From NCBI GenBank assembly GCA_030065915.1, contig JASJCQ010000006.1, positions 62,001 through 126,000 on the forward strand: DNA of 64,000 nt, in the 5' to 3' direction. A model generated the notes under the pieces. The model saw only the letters and a list, made by a program, of their open reading frames with translations, did not search any database and had not been told where the DNA came from. The position numbers were made by a program, and so were the translations under genes. Of the stretch, positions 44,871 to 54,376 are shown in pieces. Within the stretch, counting starts at the first letter, position 1; each line of letters opens with the position of its first letter. The DNA is from Woeseiaceae bacterium (GTDB lineage Bacteria > Pseudomonadota > Gammaproteobacteria > Steroidobacterales > Woeseiaceae).

Positions 44871-45320
44871 ATGAAGATCTGGGTCGATGCAGATGCCTGC
44901 CCGGTGGTGGTCAAGGAAATCCTGTTCAAAGCGGCGGTGCGGACCGGTGTGCAATTGACGCTGGTCGCCAACCAGCCGCTTGGCAAGCCGTCGGCGTCGA
45001 ACATCAACACGCTGCAGGTACCGCGGGGCTTCGACGTGGCAGACGACGAAATCGTAAAGCGTGTCGAAGCCGGCGACCTCGTCATCACCAGCGATATACC
45101 GCTGGCTGCCGAGGTCATCGACAAGGGTGCTCACGCCCTGAGCCCGCGCGGGGAGATGCTCGACACCGAGAATATCCGGGCTAGGCTCAACATGCGTGAC
45201 TTCCTCGATACGATGCGTGCGAGTGGTGTCGACACCGGTGGTGGACCGGCCGCATTCAGCCAGCGCGACAAACAGAGCTTCGCCAACCAGCTGGACCGCT
45301 TCCTGACGAAGTACATTTGA
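44871..45320 (+). CDS. YaiI/YqxD family protein (UPF0178)
   Basis: The protein has 149 residues with the family start [18 protein letters not shown], a central [20 protein letters not shown] and a C-terminal [20 protein letters not shown]. The family folds like a PIN or NYN nuclease domain and shows conserved Asp residues (6, 8, 85-type positions), but no activity is certain. It lies 15 nt after the beta-CASP gene, so an RNA-processing role is plausible from context only. Confidence 0.9.
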   Translation: MKIWVDADACPVVVKEILFKAAVRTGVQLTLVANQPLGKPSASNINTLQVPRGFDVADDEIVKRVEAGDLVITSDIPLAAEVIDKGAHALSPRGEMLDTENIRARLNMRDFLDTMRASGVDTGGGPAAFSQRDKQSFANQLDRFLTKYI

Positions 45321-45384
45321 CCGGCTCAGAACCGGATGCCATCGTTGCTCCGGGCGTCGCGCAGCATCAACACTGGATATCGAT

Positions 45385-46464
45385 ATGAAAGCAGCACAGC
45401 TTGAGGTGAGGAAAGACAACCTGTCCGATACTGAGGTCGTCGAAACTGAGATTGACGGGATCGAGGACGGGCAGATTCTCTGCAAGGTCGACCGGTTCGC
45501 GCTGACGGCTAACAACATCACCTACGGCGTCGTCGGCGAAAAGATCGGTTACTGGCAGTTCTTTCCGGCAACGGAAGGTCGAGGCGTCATCCCCGTCTGG
45601 GGCTTCGCTGACGTGGTCGAATCGAAGCACCCCGACGTTGAGTCTGGCGAGCGCCTTTACGGCTACTTCCCTATGGCGACACACATCGTCCTGCAGCCCG
45701 ACAAAGTCAGCGGCCAGCGACTCCTGGACGCCATGCCGCATCGCCGCAAGCTGCCGCCCGTCTACAACAGCTATGCCCGGACGGGTGGCGAGCAGTACTA
45801 CGACCCGACGATGGATGACGAACGTATGCTGCTGTTCCCGCTGTACGCAACGTCGTTCTGCCTGTACGACTATTTCAATGACAACGACTACTTCGGCGCC
45901 AGTCAGGTCATCGTCCCGAGCGCGTCGTCGAAGACGGCCATCGGACTCGCCTACGCACTGAAGTCGGATCCGGACAGTCCGGCCAGTGTGGGCGTCACCT
46001 CTTCGGGCAACGAAAGTGCGGTTAGCCAACTGGGCCTCTACGACACTGTCTGTACTTATGACACGCTAACTGACATCGATAACAGCGTGCCGAGCGTCAT
46101 CATCGACATGTCCGGCAACGGTACGGTGCTGTCGAACCTGCATGAACACCTGGGCGACAACATGCGATTCACGTCGAACGTCGGCCTCACGCACCTCGAC
46201 GACAATGAGATGGGGCCGAGCTTTATCCGGGAACGCAGCGAGATGTTCTTCGCGCCCGGGCACATCCAGAAGCGTGCGGCCGACTGGGGTCCGGGCGTCT
46301 TCGAGGGCAAGGCCATGAAATTCTGGCACGACGCCGCAACAAAGAGTCGCAGCTGGCTGGCCTTCGATCAGTACTCCGGCATGGATGCACTGGAGGACGT
46401 TTACCAGCAGCTCCTCGCCGGTCGGGTCTCGCCTGATCGCGGCGTCATCGTGTCGATGGCCTGA
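45385..46464 (+). CDS. DUF2855 family protein (MDR-like oxidoreductase fold)
   Basis: The 359-residue protein begins QLEVRKDNLSDTEVVETEID and contains ILCKVDRFALTANNITYGVV, WQFFPATEGRGVIPVWGFA and a central glycine-poor Rossmann-like region (ASQVIVPSASSKTAIGLAYA). These are features of DUF2855, which resembles medium-chain dehydrogenases but lacks the zinc ligands. The substrate is unknown. It stands 64 nt after the YaiI gene on the same strand and may be transcribed with it. Confidence 0.88.
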   Translation: MKAAQLEVRKDNLSDTEVVETEIDGIEDGQILCKVDRFALTANNITYGVVGEKIGYWQFFPATEGRGVIPVWGFADVVESKHPDVESGERLYGYFPMATHIVLQPDKVSGQRLLDAMPHRRKLPPVYNSYARTGGEQYYDPTMDDERMLLFPLYATSFCLYDYFNDNDYFGASQVIVPSASSKTAIGLAYALKSDPDSPASVGVTSSGNESAVSQLGLYDTVCTYDTLTDIDNSVPSVIIDMSGNGTVLSNLHEHLGDNMRFTSNVGLTHLDDNEMGPSFIRERSEMFFAPGHIQKRAADWGPGVFEGKAMKFWHDAATKSRSWLAFDQYSGMDALEDVYQQLLAGRVSPDRGVIVSMA

Positions 46465-46479
46465 GCTTTCCAGCCCAAC

Positions 46480-47487
46480 TCACCTGCCGTGATGTCGGGC
46501 GATCTCTTCCTCGCTTAAGCGCAGGAACCGGGCGGCATTGTTGTAGAGGATGTCTCGTATCTGATCGTCGTCGAGAAACGGCGCCTCTTCGATGACGGCA
46601 AGGCCACGTTCGATGCTCTCCGGCCAGATCATCTGGTCTGAGCCAAACATCACACGGTTCCCGTAACCGGCATCGGTGATCCCTTTCAGGAATCGATAGA
46701 ACGCCGGCCGCGGGATCGTGTGGACAATGATGCCAACCTCAACGTAGACCTGCGGATGCGCAAACATCACGGCCAGCAGGTCGTCGAGCATCGGGTAGCC
46801 TGCGTGCATGATGTAGATGCGTAGTCGCGGATGCCTGACGAGTACTTCTTCCAGGGTCAGCGGGCTGTGCATTCGTGCGCGATAGTTGGGTGAGTAGAGA
46901 TAGATGACGCCGGGCGGTCCGGTACCGATGTGAATGCCGACGGGGATCTCCAGCTCCTCAGCCATGGCCCAATAGGCATCCATTCGTTCGTCATCGGGCT
47001 CGATACCCATGTACTGGTTGACGATCTCGGCGAAGACGTCCAGCTTTCCAGCCTCGTGTAGCTTTTTCAAAGTCTCGACCGGGTATTCGCGCGGCCCGCC
47101 GATCTGAAAGCCAATACCCTGGTAAAAGCGGCCCGGCGCGGCATCCCGCCAGGCCTTCACCCGACCTGGCGTCCCGCTCAGAACGCCATAGATATTCCTG
47201 CGTTCCATAATCTCGATGGTTCTCGACACGACTTCCTCGTCCGTCTCGGGCGACCAGATCGGGTCGTCGCAAGGCGGCTCCTTCGCCATGGCGACCCACT
47301 GGGTGCCGTACGGTTGTGCCGGATCCCATGCGGGCGACTTCATCGGTGTGCACATCGCGAGCGGCGGCGGTGGGCCCATATCCCTGGCGCCGAATGCATG
47401 CATATGCATGTCGATGATTGGCAGCCGGTCCTCAGCAGCCACGATGGAGGAAAGCAAAAGCAGGAAGCAGCCGACGCAGCGTTTCAT
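46480..47487 (-). CDS. Secreted amidohydrolase-family hydrolase
   Basis: The 335-residue protein has a signal peptide (residues 1-18). The amidohydrolase features are the metal motif DMHMHAF, IHIGTGPPG, YIMHAGYPML and FGSDQMIWP, which supply the expected His-x-His, two His and a late Asp. It should hydrolyse a small amide, ester or lactone in the periplasm, or act as a decarboxylase, as the ACMSD-type group does; the substrate is unknown. It converges on the DUF2855 gene (15-nt gap) and diverges from the ion channel. Confidence 0.9.
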   Translation of the reverse strand: MKRCVGCFLLLLSSIVAAEDRLPIIDMHMHAFGARDMGPPPPLAMCTPMKSPAWDPAQPYGTQWVAMAKEPPCDDPIWSPETDEEVVSRTIEIMERRNIYGVLSGTPGRVKAWRDAAPGRFYQGIGFQIGGPREYPVETLKKLHEAGKLDVFAEIVNQYMGIEPDDERMDAYWAMAEELEIPVGIHIGTGPPGVIYLYSPNYRARMHSPLTLEEVLVRHPRLRIYIMHAGYPMLDDLLAVMFAHPQVYVEVGIIVHTIPRPAFYRFLKGITDAGYGNRVMFGSDQMIWPESIERGLAVIEEAPFLDDDQIRDILYNNAARFLRLSEEEIARHHGR

Positions 47488-47689
47488 GGTCTCTCCGGAT
47501 CATCAGTGCCTGGCTTGTCATCCTACTCCAAAGTCAGCGACGAAGAGCATCTGGCAGGATACGTACGACAGCTTATGCCGACAGCCAGTCAATCGGCGCT
47601 AGAATGGGCCGTGCGGCGAGCGCGCTGACTCGTGCTGCTGGGGCGGTGCGGAACCGGGTAATGACCACGACAGCCAGGGGGATCAGGCG

Positions 47690-48643
47690 ATGAACTATCG
47701 CAAGCGGATGGCCGAGGTACTCGAGAACGAGCAAAGCCTCGACGGACAGGGACGCGTCTTGAACCTGCTGCTGATCCTGCTGATCTCGCTGAACGTCGTC
47801 GCGATCTTCCTCGAGTCCGTGGACTCCATCTACCGGGAGTACCAACGGCTCTTCATGTTCTTCGAGCTGTTCTCAGTCGGAGTCTTCACCATCGAGTATT
47901 TTGCTCGCGTATGGAGCTCGATCGACCTCGACAGCGCGAAAGACAAGTCCCCGATCGTGGGTCGCATCAAGTACATGCTGACGCCCATCGCGCTCGTCGA
48001 TCTGATCGCGATCCTGCCGTTCTACCTGAGCCTGTACATGTCGATCGACCTGCGTTTCCTGCGTGTCCTGCGTCTGCTCAGGCTCCTGAAGCTGGCTCGC
48101 TACTCGCCCGCGCTGGGCGCTCTGCTGGATGTCGTCCGGAAAGAGGCGGACGCGCTGATCGCGGCGATCATCGTGCTGTTGATGATGCTCGTGCTGGCGG
48201 CTGCCGGCATCTATCTGCTCGAGAACGAGTTACAGCCCGACACCTTCGGTAGCATGCCGGATTCGATGTGGTGGGCGATCGTCACGCTGACGACCGTCGG
48301 CTACGGCGACGTCGTACCGATCACCCCGCTCGGCAAGGTCTTCAGCGGCATGGTCGGGCTTATCGGTGTCGGCATGATTGCCTTGCCTGCTGCCATCCTG
48401 GCATCGGGCTTCGCCCAGAACATCCAGGCCCGCAAACAGAAATACAACCAGGTCATCCGGACCTTCCTGAAAGACGGCGTCATCGACGCAGAGGAGCGCC
48501 GGCAACTCGAGACGCTACGCCAGGAGTTGGGACTCGATACCCAGGAGTCGATGCAGGTCCTTCACTCCGTTATCCAGGACATCAGGCACACGAGGCCCAG
48601 CGGGCCGTCGGAGTGTCCGCACTGCGGCAAGAAACTGGACTAG
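47690..48643 (+). CDS. Voltage-gated potassium channel with C-terminal CxxC tail
   Basis: The 317-residue protein has six membrane helices. The voltage-sensing S4 is LRFLRVLRLLRLLKLARYS (residues 121-139) with arginines every third residue. The selectivity filter is TVGYGD (202-207) in the pore loop. The C-terminal cytosolic 65 residues form a helical bundle (LKDGVIDAEERRQLETLRQE) and end with CPHCGKKLD (Cys309, Cys312). It is a homotetrameric K+ channel. The terminal CxxC is half a zinc ribbon and might be completed between subunits or act as a redox sensor, which is inference. Confidence 0.92.
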   Translation: MNYRKRMAEVLENEQSLDGQGRVLNLLLILLISLNVVAIFLESVDSIYREYQRLFMFFELFSVGVFTIEYFARVWSSIDLDSAKDKSPIVGRIKYMLTPIALVDLIAILPFYLSLYMSIDLRFLRVLRLLRLLKLARYSPALGALLDVVRKEADALIAAIIVLLMMLVLAAAGIYLLENELQPDTFGSMPDSMWWAIVTLTTVGYGDVVPITPLGKVFSGMVGLIGVGMIALPAAILASGFAQNIQARKQKYNQVIRTFLKDGVIDAEERRQLETLRQELGLDTQESMQVLHSVIQDIRHTRPSGPSECPHCGKKLD

Positions 48644-48677
48644 CCTGATCGTTCGGGCGACCGGAATCGTGTCGTGG

Positions 48678-49469
48678 TCATTCGTAGCCGAGTAAGGCGC
48701 GGAGCCCGGGCACGGCGTAATCGACGAGCCGTCGCTGCATGTCGGGCAGCTCGTCGGGCACCTCGATGGCCGTACCGGTCACGAGGTTCTCCCGAGCCGT
48801 GCCGCTTTGCTCCCGGTCAGAGCCAACGCGCACACGCTCGCGCCAGTCTGCCGGTAACTCGTCGATGCCGCAGTTGCCCAGCAACTCGCCGAAGAAGGCC
48901 TCCGCCTCGCCCGTATCGACATGCTTCACGTGCTTCAGCAGGTCTTCGAAGTGAAGCAGCGTGACGCTCGTACCCAGCCACGAGACGGCGTTGTGCGTGT
49001 AGATCTCGGACAGCGTCGGGGCCTTCTGGTGAATGCCGAAGATCATCATGTTCAGCACTTCCTCGGCCGACACATTGCCCGTTTTCAGGTGCTCGAGAGA
49101 GCCCTGGAAGTTGTCGGACAGGAAGAAGCGCGCGCGCGCCAGCACCCAGTCGTACGGGTCCCTGACCAGCAGGATGTGCTTCGTGTGCTTGAGGACGATG
49201 GCTGCATCGTCGGAGAACAACAGGTGGCCCCAGCTCAAATGCGGCATCGCCGGCGAGAAAGCGGCCTGGTGCTGACGCAGAATCGGGTGCTGGACAAATG
49301 CTGCGTGATACTGCTGTTCGACGGGAACGAACATTCGCATGACGTTGCGGATCAGGTGAGTCCCCGATTTCGGCACGCTGTTCAGGAAGACCGGCGTCGT
49401 CAACGGGCGCTGCTCGAACTCCGCATTGCGCTCGTTCAGGTTGTCGGGCTTGGCCATGACCCTGGGCAT
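48678..49469 (-). CDS. Sulfotransferase-domain protein (left of the halogenase locus)
   Basis: The 263-residue protein has the PAPS 5' phosphosulfate-binding motif in FLNSVPKSGTHLIRN (residues 28-42) and the 3' phosphate-binding region in LLVRDPYDWVLARARFF (around 95-115). It is predicted to transfer sulfate from PAPS to a hydroxyl or amine. It lies 70 nt after the TonB receptor on the same strand, with a strong hairpin between. No signal peptide is present, so it acts in the cytoplasm. ATG 49469 is used; an alternative ATG at 49457 starts MAKPDN. The substrate is unknown. Confidence 0.88.
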   Translation of the reverse strand: MPRVMAKPDNLNERNAEFEQRPLTTPVFLNSVPKSGTHLIRNVMRMFVPVEQQYHAAFVQHPILRQHQAAFSPAMPHLSWGHLLFSDDAAIVLKHTKHILLVRDPYDWVLARARFFLSDNFQGSLEHLKTGNVSAEEVLNMMIFGIHQKAPTLSEIYTHNAVSWLGTSVTLLHFEDLLKHVKHVDTGEAEAFFGELLGNCGIDELPADWRERVRVGSDREQSGTARENLVTGTAIEVPDELPDMQRRLVDYAVPGLRALLGYE

Positions 49470-49489
49470 AAGGTGCTACCCCTGAATGA

Positions 49490-49515
49490 AATGTGCCGGC
49501 TCTCGCCGGCACATT
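49490..49515 (-). other. Perfect 11-bp hairpin between TonB receptor and sulfotransferase
   Basis: AATGTGCCGGC (49490-49500) pairs perfectly with GCCGGCACATT (49505-49515) around the loop TCTC. It sits 25 nt beyond the receptor stop. The minus-strand sequence after it (TCATTCAGGG) is not a T-run, so read-through into the sulfotransferase is likely. It may act as a partial terminator or an mRNA stabiliser that sets the receptor to enzyme ratio. Confidence 0.7.
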
Positions 49516-49539
49516 CGTTTGCTGCTGCTTTTTATCCGT

Positions 49540-52500
49540 CTACTCGAACAGGTACGTCGCGTTGACGAAGAACCGACGACCCAGCATGTCGTAGTTCGAG
49601 AACAGCACCGAGTTGCCGATCATCGTGTAGATGTCGGTGCTCACGCCCTGGCGAGTCAGCTGCGGCGGGTTCTCATCGAACGCGTTAGCCACACCGCCGA
49701 GCAGGGTTATGCCGTTGTCGAAGTCATACGACGCCGAGAAGGCATGGTAGAAGACGTTGTCGGTCGAGAACACGCCGCGATAATCCACACCGCGATAAGT
49801 CACTTCGACCTGCCCCTGGTTCTCGATGTACTGCTCCGTGCTGTCAGACGAACCTACCCAGTCCATGCCCCAGAAGAAACTCCACGGGCCCATGTCGTAG
49901 GTGACCTTGGTCTCGCCGACCCACTCCGGATCGCCGACCCGGCCGTTCAGGTCCTCAGACGTTTCCTGGAAGATGGCGCGAATGTCGTCTTCCTGCTTCG
50001 TCGTCTTGACGTCGACGGTCAGGTCGCCTGAGCCAATCTCGGTCTGGTAGCGCAGCGCGAAGTCGAAACCGCTGTTCTCCTGGTTCGCGATATTGATGAA
50101 ACTGTCGCGAACGTTGTCGATACCGAAGTTGATGCTGGTGCGATCGAACAGGTCGCAGAGCGGCTCCGTGCCACCGAATGCGAAGCCGAACTCGGACTCG
50201 TAGCAGCCAGCGATGATCTGCGGGCCGCCCAGCTGATCGACTTCGTTGTCGATCTCGAACTTGAAGTAGTCGATCGACACACTGAGGTTGGCGAACGACG
50301 GCTGCCAGATGAGGCCGATCGTCGTCGAGTCAGCCGTCTCGGCCTCCAGGACGCCAGCGCCACCACCCGTCAGGACGGTCGGCGTGATCGTGCCACCCGA
50401 ATAGTCCGGCGGTAGGTTGCGCGGATCGGCGGCGCAGTTGTCACGCACGATCTGCGACAGGTTGCCGTTCTGGAACTCTTCCTCGTAGCGAATACAGGGA
50501 TCGGACCGCTGGCTGATCGTACCGGTCTGGTCGGCGATGAACAGCTCGAACAGCGCCGGCGATCGGAACGATGTGCCACGGTTCGCCCGCAGGCGGAACT
50601 CATCGGTGATCTGCCAGTTCAGGCCGACCTTCCACGTCGTGTCGTTGCCGTAGGAATCGACGTCAGTGTAACGAGCCGACGCATTCAGCGTCAGGTTCTC
50701 GACACCGGGCCGGTCCTCGATCAGAGGCGCGTCAAACTCAATAAAGTACGCCACCGTATGGTCATCGCCCTCGGTAACGCCGGCGAAGTCATCGATCCAC
50801 GAGTTGCCGGACAGCGTGATGTCTCCCGGCGTGTCCTTGAGTTCGTCCTCGCGATACTGGAAGCCGGCGGCGATACTCAGCGGTCCGGCCGGGAGATCCC
50901 AGGCCTCGCCGGTCACAAAGCCGTCGACGGTCCACTGCGTGTACTCGGTCTCGCCGGTTTCAACGCCGTACAGGAAGCCACGCAGCTCCTGCGAGATGTT
51001 GCCAGCCAGCAGGTCCGGATCGAACCACGGAACGTCGATGCAGGGCACGCCGCGTACAGACGTGTTCGTTCCGACACAGGATCCGCTTAGCCAGTTCTGG
51101 TCACGAATCGAGTCATTGAAGATGCGATCGTTGGTGTAGGTGCCGTCGGAGTTGCTGTAGTTGAACCCGAGGTCCCATTCCCAGTTCTCGTTGTCGCCGA
51201 AGGCGCCACGCAGACCGGCGACGACGCGCGTGTAGTCGACCTCGACCGACTCGTCGTTGTGGTCACTGATCGCAGTCGGGCTGAACCACTGCTCGCCGAA
51301 CCAGCCAGCAGCCGCCGCGAGCGAGTTACCGCCGCCCGGCGTACCAGTACCGAGCGAGCTGAAGTCAAAGTTGCCGCTGTAGACGTAACTCCAGTACTGG
51401 CGATAGCCGTCACTCTCGGTCTCACGTCGGTTGAACAGGAACTCGGTATAACCGGTCAGGGTGTCCGTAAACTCGAACTCACCTTCTGCATAGAACGTCA
51501 GCAGCTCCACGCGCGGGTTCAGGGACTCCTGGTTCTGGAACGGGTGATCGTCATTCGTAATGCCGTCCGTAAGCGCATCGTAAGCGACCGGGAAGAAGTT
51601 CGCCGGCGCCGTCAGCTGCCCCGGGTTGGTCGGTGGTGCGTAGCCCGGGATGAACTGCGCGAGTCCGTCGCCGTAGTCCGGCTGGGACAGCAGGGAGCCC
51701 GTGCCCGGAACGTTGGAATCGGCCGCGTAGTCGTAGATCCAGACGTGACCCCAGGTCAGGTCCTCACACCAGCGTTCACCGGTACGCGGATCGACGATAT
51801 CGGCGCGCTCGCCCGTGTTGATATCGAAGATGAACTGGTTACCGCAGGTGAAGTAGTCGCGTTGGCCACGACGCAGGTGGTCACGCTCGCTGTAGTCGGC
51901 CGTGACGCGGAAGTTACCGCGATCGAATGTCTTGCCGTAGGACAGGCTCAGGCGGGACTCTTCGCCGCCGCTGTCTGAAGGTTGCGAGACAAAGCCGTCG
52001 ATCGTGCCGCCGTCATCCTTGCGCGTGATGATGTTGACCACGCCCGCGACAGCGTCAGAACCGTAGATCGACGAAGCACCGTCCTTCAGGATCTCGACAC
52101 GTTCGATCGTCGCCAGCGGCAACACGTTCAGGTCGAAGGCCGAGACACCACCCTGAACACCGGACGGGCCGGCACGGCGACCGTTCAGCAGTACCAGCGT
52201 ACGGTTGGCACCGAGGCCGCGCAGCGAAATCGTGTTGGCGCCGAGACCGCCGTTCTGCGTGAACTGGAAGGACGTCGCGGCGGTGACCTGCGGCGAGCCC
52301 GAAGCCGTCGTGTTGCCCTGCAGCAGGTCGCCGACGTTGGCGATGCCCTGCACGGACGCCTCGCGGATATCGACGATATCCATCGGCTGCGACGTCGTGA
52401 ATGCGTCTTTCTTGATGCGGGAACCGGTTACGACTACCTCTTCGAGTTCGTCTTCAGGTGTGGCGAAGCGTTCCTGCTCCTCCTCTTCCTGGGCGAAAAC

Positions 52501-52569
52501 CACGAAAGGTGTCATCGAACCGACTGCGAAAATGGAGCCAATGGCGCTCGCGAGCGGGGTCTTCTTCAT
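49540..52569 (-). CDS. TonB-dependent receptor of the halogenase locus
   Basis: The 1009-residue receptor has a signal peptide (cleavage near VFA) and the TonB-box-like LEEVVVTGSRIKKD. The plug domain (about residues 55-170) carries NTISLRGLGANRTLVLLNGR and ILKDGASSIYGSDAVAGVVN, and a long barrel ends in FFVNATYLFE. Several large extracellular loops are rich in Asp, Gly and Asn. From memory this matches the receptors that neighbour tryptophan-halogenase clusters in Xanthomonas, Caulobacter and sphingomonads. It should import a substrate across the outer membrane. It is divergent from the halogenase run (193-nt gap). GGGGAGG lies upstream of the ATG. Confidence 0.93.
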   Translation of the reverse strand: MKKTPLASAIGSIFAVGSMTPFVVFAQEEEEQERFATPEDELEEVVVTGSRIKKDAFTTSQPMDIVDIREASVQGIANVGDLLQGNTTASGSPQVTAATSFQFTQNGGLGANTISLRGLGANRTLVLLNGRRAGPSGVQGGVSAFDLNVLPLATIERVEILKDGASSIYGSDAVAGVVNIITRKDDGGTIDGFVSQPSDSGGEESRLSLSYGKTFDRGNFRVTADYSERDHLRRGQRDYFTCGNQFIFDINTGERADIVDPRTGERWCEDLTWGHVWIYDYAADSNVPGTGSLLSQPDYGDGLAQFIPGYAPPTNPGQLTAPANFFPVAYDALTDGITNDDHPFQNQESLNPRVELLTFYAEGEFEFTDTLTGYTEFLFNRRETESDGYRQYWSYVYSGNFDFSSLGTGTPGGGNSLAAAAGWFGEQWFSPTAISDHNDESVEVDYTRVVAGLRGAFGDNENWEWDLGFNYSNSDGTYTNDRIFNDSIRDQNWLSGSCVGTNTSVRGVPCIDVPWFDPDLLAGNISQELRGFLYGVETGETEYTQWTVDGFVTGEAWDLPAGPLSIAAGFQYREDELKDTPGDITLSGNSWIDDFAGVTEGDDHTVAYFIEFDAPLIEDRPGVENLTLNASARYTDVDSYGNDTTWKVGLNWQITDEFRLRANRGTSFRSPALFELFIADQTGTISQRSDPCIRYEEEFQNGNLSQIVRDNCAADPRNLPPDYSGGTITPTVLTGGGAGVLEAETADSTTIGLIWQPSFANLSVSIDYFKFEIDNEVDQLGGPQIIAGCYESEFGFAFGGTEPLCDLFDRTSINFGIDNVRDSFINIANQENSGFDFALRYQTEIGSGDLTVDVKTTKQEDDIRAIFQETSEDLNGRVGDPEWVGETKVTYDMGPWSFFWGMDWVGSSDSTEQYIENQGQVEVTYRGVDYRGVFSTDNVFYHAFSASYDFDNGITLLGGVANAFDENPPQLTRQGVSTDIYTMIGNSVLFSNYDMLGRRFFVNATYLFE

Positions 52570-52723
52570 GCGTACTGTCCTCCCCTGTAAAAGACAGATT
52601 TGCGGAATGTAGCGCTCCGGTCCGCCTTGCGGTTGTCCCTTGCAACCGGGTGGCTGTTGTATTTAGAGCGCAGGCTGTATTCTTGAAAAGTAGACCACGG
52701 CTAACATGCAAAAGGCAAATTCG

Positions 52724-52751
52724 ATTTCGTTGTAAAATAACAACACGAAAT
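52724..52751 (+). promoter_or_regulatory. Halogenase-run promoter (-10) within an imperfect palindrome
   Basis: TAAAAT (52733-52738) is a 5/6 match to the -10 consensus and is preceded by TG. ATTTCGTTG (52724-52732) and CAACACGAAAT (52741-52751) form an inverted repeat with a 2-nt insertion in the right arm, so a dimeric regulator could occupy the -10 region. No clear -35 is seen. Predicted leader to the ATG at 52763 is about 18 nt with a weak ribosome-binding site. The same gap also serves the receptor gene on the other strand. Confidence 0.5.
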
Positions 52752-52762
52752 TGGACCCATTT

Positions 52763-54376
52763 ATGACTCCACGAAGACTCGTAATCGTAGGCGGCGGATC
52801 AGCCGGCTGGATGGCCGCGGCCTATATCAATGCGGCGCTGAACCGAAACGGCCGCCACGTCGTCGATATCAGCCTCGTCGAATCGCCGGACGTCCCGAGA
52901 ATCGGCGTCGGCGAGGCCACGATCCCGAGCATCAATCACATCCTGGCCGTCATCGGCATCGACGAGCTGGATTTCCTCAAACGAGTCGAGGGCTCGTTCA
53001 AACAGGCTATTCGCTACGACAACTGGCTGGATAACCGCGGCGAGACCTACTACCACCCGTTCAATCGCTACCACGAGTCGCCGATCGACCGTACCGGTGA
53101 GCGCTGGTTAAAGAGCAGTCGATCGCTTCCGTTTGCCGAGACGGTGTCCGCGCAGCCGGGACTCTGCGAGCAAAATCTCGCGCCGCGCATGCTCGGGCAG
53201 TGGAATTTCGGCCCGCCGCTGACCTACGCCTACCACATGAACGCACTGCACTTTGCGGACTACCTCTGCGAGATCGCGACGGCGCGCGGCGTGCAGCACC
53301 ACCTCGATAACGTTGTCGACGTCGAACAGAACGACGACGGGTCGATCGCAGCGGTCAATACACAGGGTGGCCTGCGGCTGGAAGGCGACCTGTTCATCGA
53401 CTGCACGGGCTTTGCCGCTCACCTTATGGAAAAGAAGCTCGGCGTCGAGTGGGTCGACTGCTCGCAGTGGCTGCTCTGCGATCGCGCCGTGACGCTGGCC
53501 GTGCCGCACGACATGCATTACCCGGGCCACATTCGCCCATATACGACCGCCTCCGCGCTGTCGAACGGCTGGGTCTGGCAGATTCCGCTGCAGAACAGGC
53601 GTTCGCTGGGCTACGTACATTCGAGCGCGTTCATCTCGAAAGAGGACGCCGAGCGCGAGATCCGTGCGTTCGAAGGCCCGCATGCCGACGGCCTCGACAC
53701 GCGCTTCATCAACTTCAAGGTCGGACACCGCGCGAAGGCCTGGGTCAAGAACTGCATTGCCATCGGCCTCGCCGGCAACTTCATCGAACCGCTCGAATCG
53801 ACGGGGCTCTACCTGGCGGACCTGGCCTCCGTCATGCTGACCGAGCACTTCCCGTACGGCGACGACATGGACGCTTTAGCCTTCCGCTTCAACCGGATCA
53901 TGGCGAACCGCTTCTACGAGATTCTCGATTTCATCAACATGCACTACTGTCTGACGCGCCGGACGGACACCGAGTTCTGGCGGGAGGTGCAAAAGCCTGA
54001 GCGAATCAACGACCGGCTGCAGGCCAAGCTCGACTTCTGGCGCATCAAGCCCCCGTCCGCCTCCGACTTCGAGGACCAGTACCTGCCGGGACAGCCGGAT
54101 ACGCCGCTGCCCGATGGCGGCACGCAGGGCGATCACCGGCCGCCGGTCGATACCGCCGACCTGTTCGGCATCGACAGCTACGAGGCCATCCTGTACGGCA
54201 TGGATTTCCTGCGCGAGGAATGCGACCAATGGTATGGCGAACGGCGCCCGCCGACCCAGGTCGCGCGCATCGTCGCCGAGCGCCTCGCTCTTGCACCGTC
54301 ACGACTGCCACCGCACGACGTCTGGCTGCAGAAAGTGGTCGGCATGCGCCAGTACGGCGGAAGCGGTAAAGGATGA
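52763..54376 (+). CDS. Flavin-dependent tryptophan-type halogenase, copy 1
   Basis: The 537-residue FAD enzyme has GGGSAG (residues 10-15) for nucleotide binding, GEATIP (50-55), catalytic Lys80 in GSFKQAI, the WxWxIP block at 270-275 and Glu345 in IEPLEST. These are the features of flavin-dependent halogenases, which use FADH2, O2 and chloride or bromide to make hypohalous acid and a lysine haloamine. It is the first gene of a five-gene run. The ATG at 52763 is chosen over a TTG 12 nt upstream. No flavin reductase gene is seen near it; one from elsewhere must supply FADH2. Copies 1 and 2 are closest relatives. Confidence 0.94.
   Translation: MTPRRLVIVGGGSAGWMAAAYINAALNRNGRHVVDISLVESPDVPRIGVGEATIPSINHILAVIGIDELDFLKRVEGSFKQAIRYDNWLDNRGETYYHPFNRYHESPIDRTGERWLKSSRSLPFAETVSAQPGLCEQNLAPRMLGQWNFGPPLTYAYHMNALHFADYLCEIATARGVQHHLDNVVDVEQNDDGSIAAVNTQGGLRLEGDLFIDCTGFAAHLMEKKLGVEWVDCSQWLLCDRAVTLAVPHDMHYPGHIRPYTTASALSNGWVWQIPLQNRRSLGYVHSSAFISKEDAEREIRAFEGPHADGLDTRFINFKVGHRAKAWVKNCIAIGLAGNFIEPLESTGLYLADLASVMLTEHFPYGDDMDALAFRFNRIMANRFYEILDFINMHYCLTRRTDTEFWREVQKPERINDRLQAKLDFWRIKPPSASDFEDQYLPGQPDTPLPDGGTQGDHRPPVDTADLFGIDSYEAILYGMDFLREECDQWYGERRPPTQVARIVAERLALAPSRLPPHDVWLQKVVGMRQYGGSGKG

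Noticed and set aside
53108..53848. Long antisense frames across the halogenase genes
   Set aside because: They follow the third-position GC bias of the real genes on the other strand and carry no recognisable motif.
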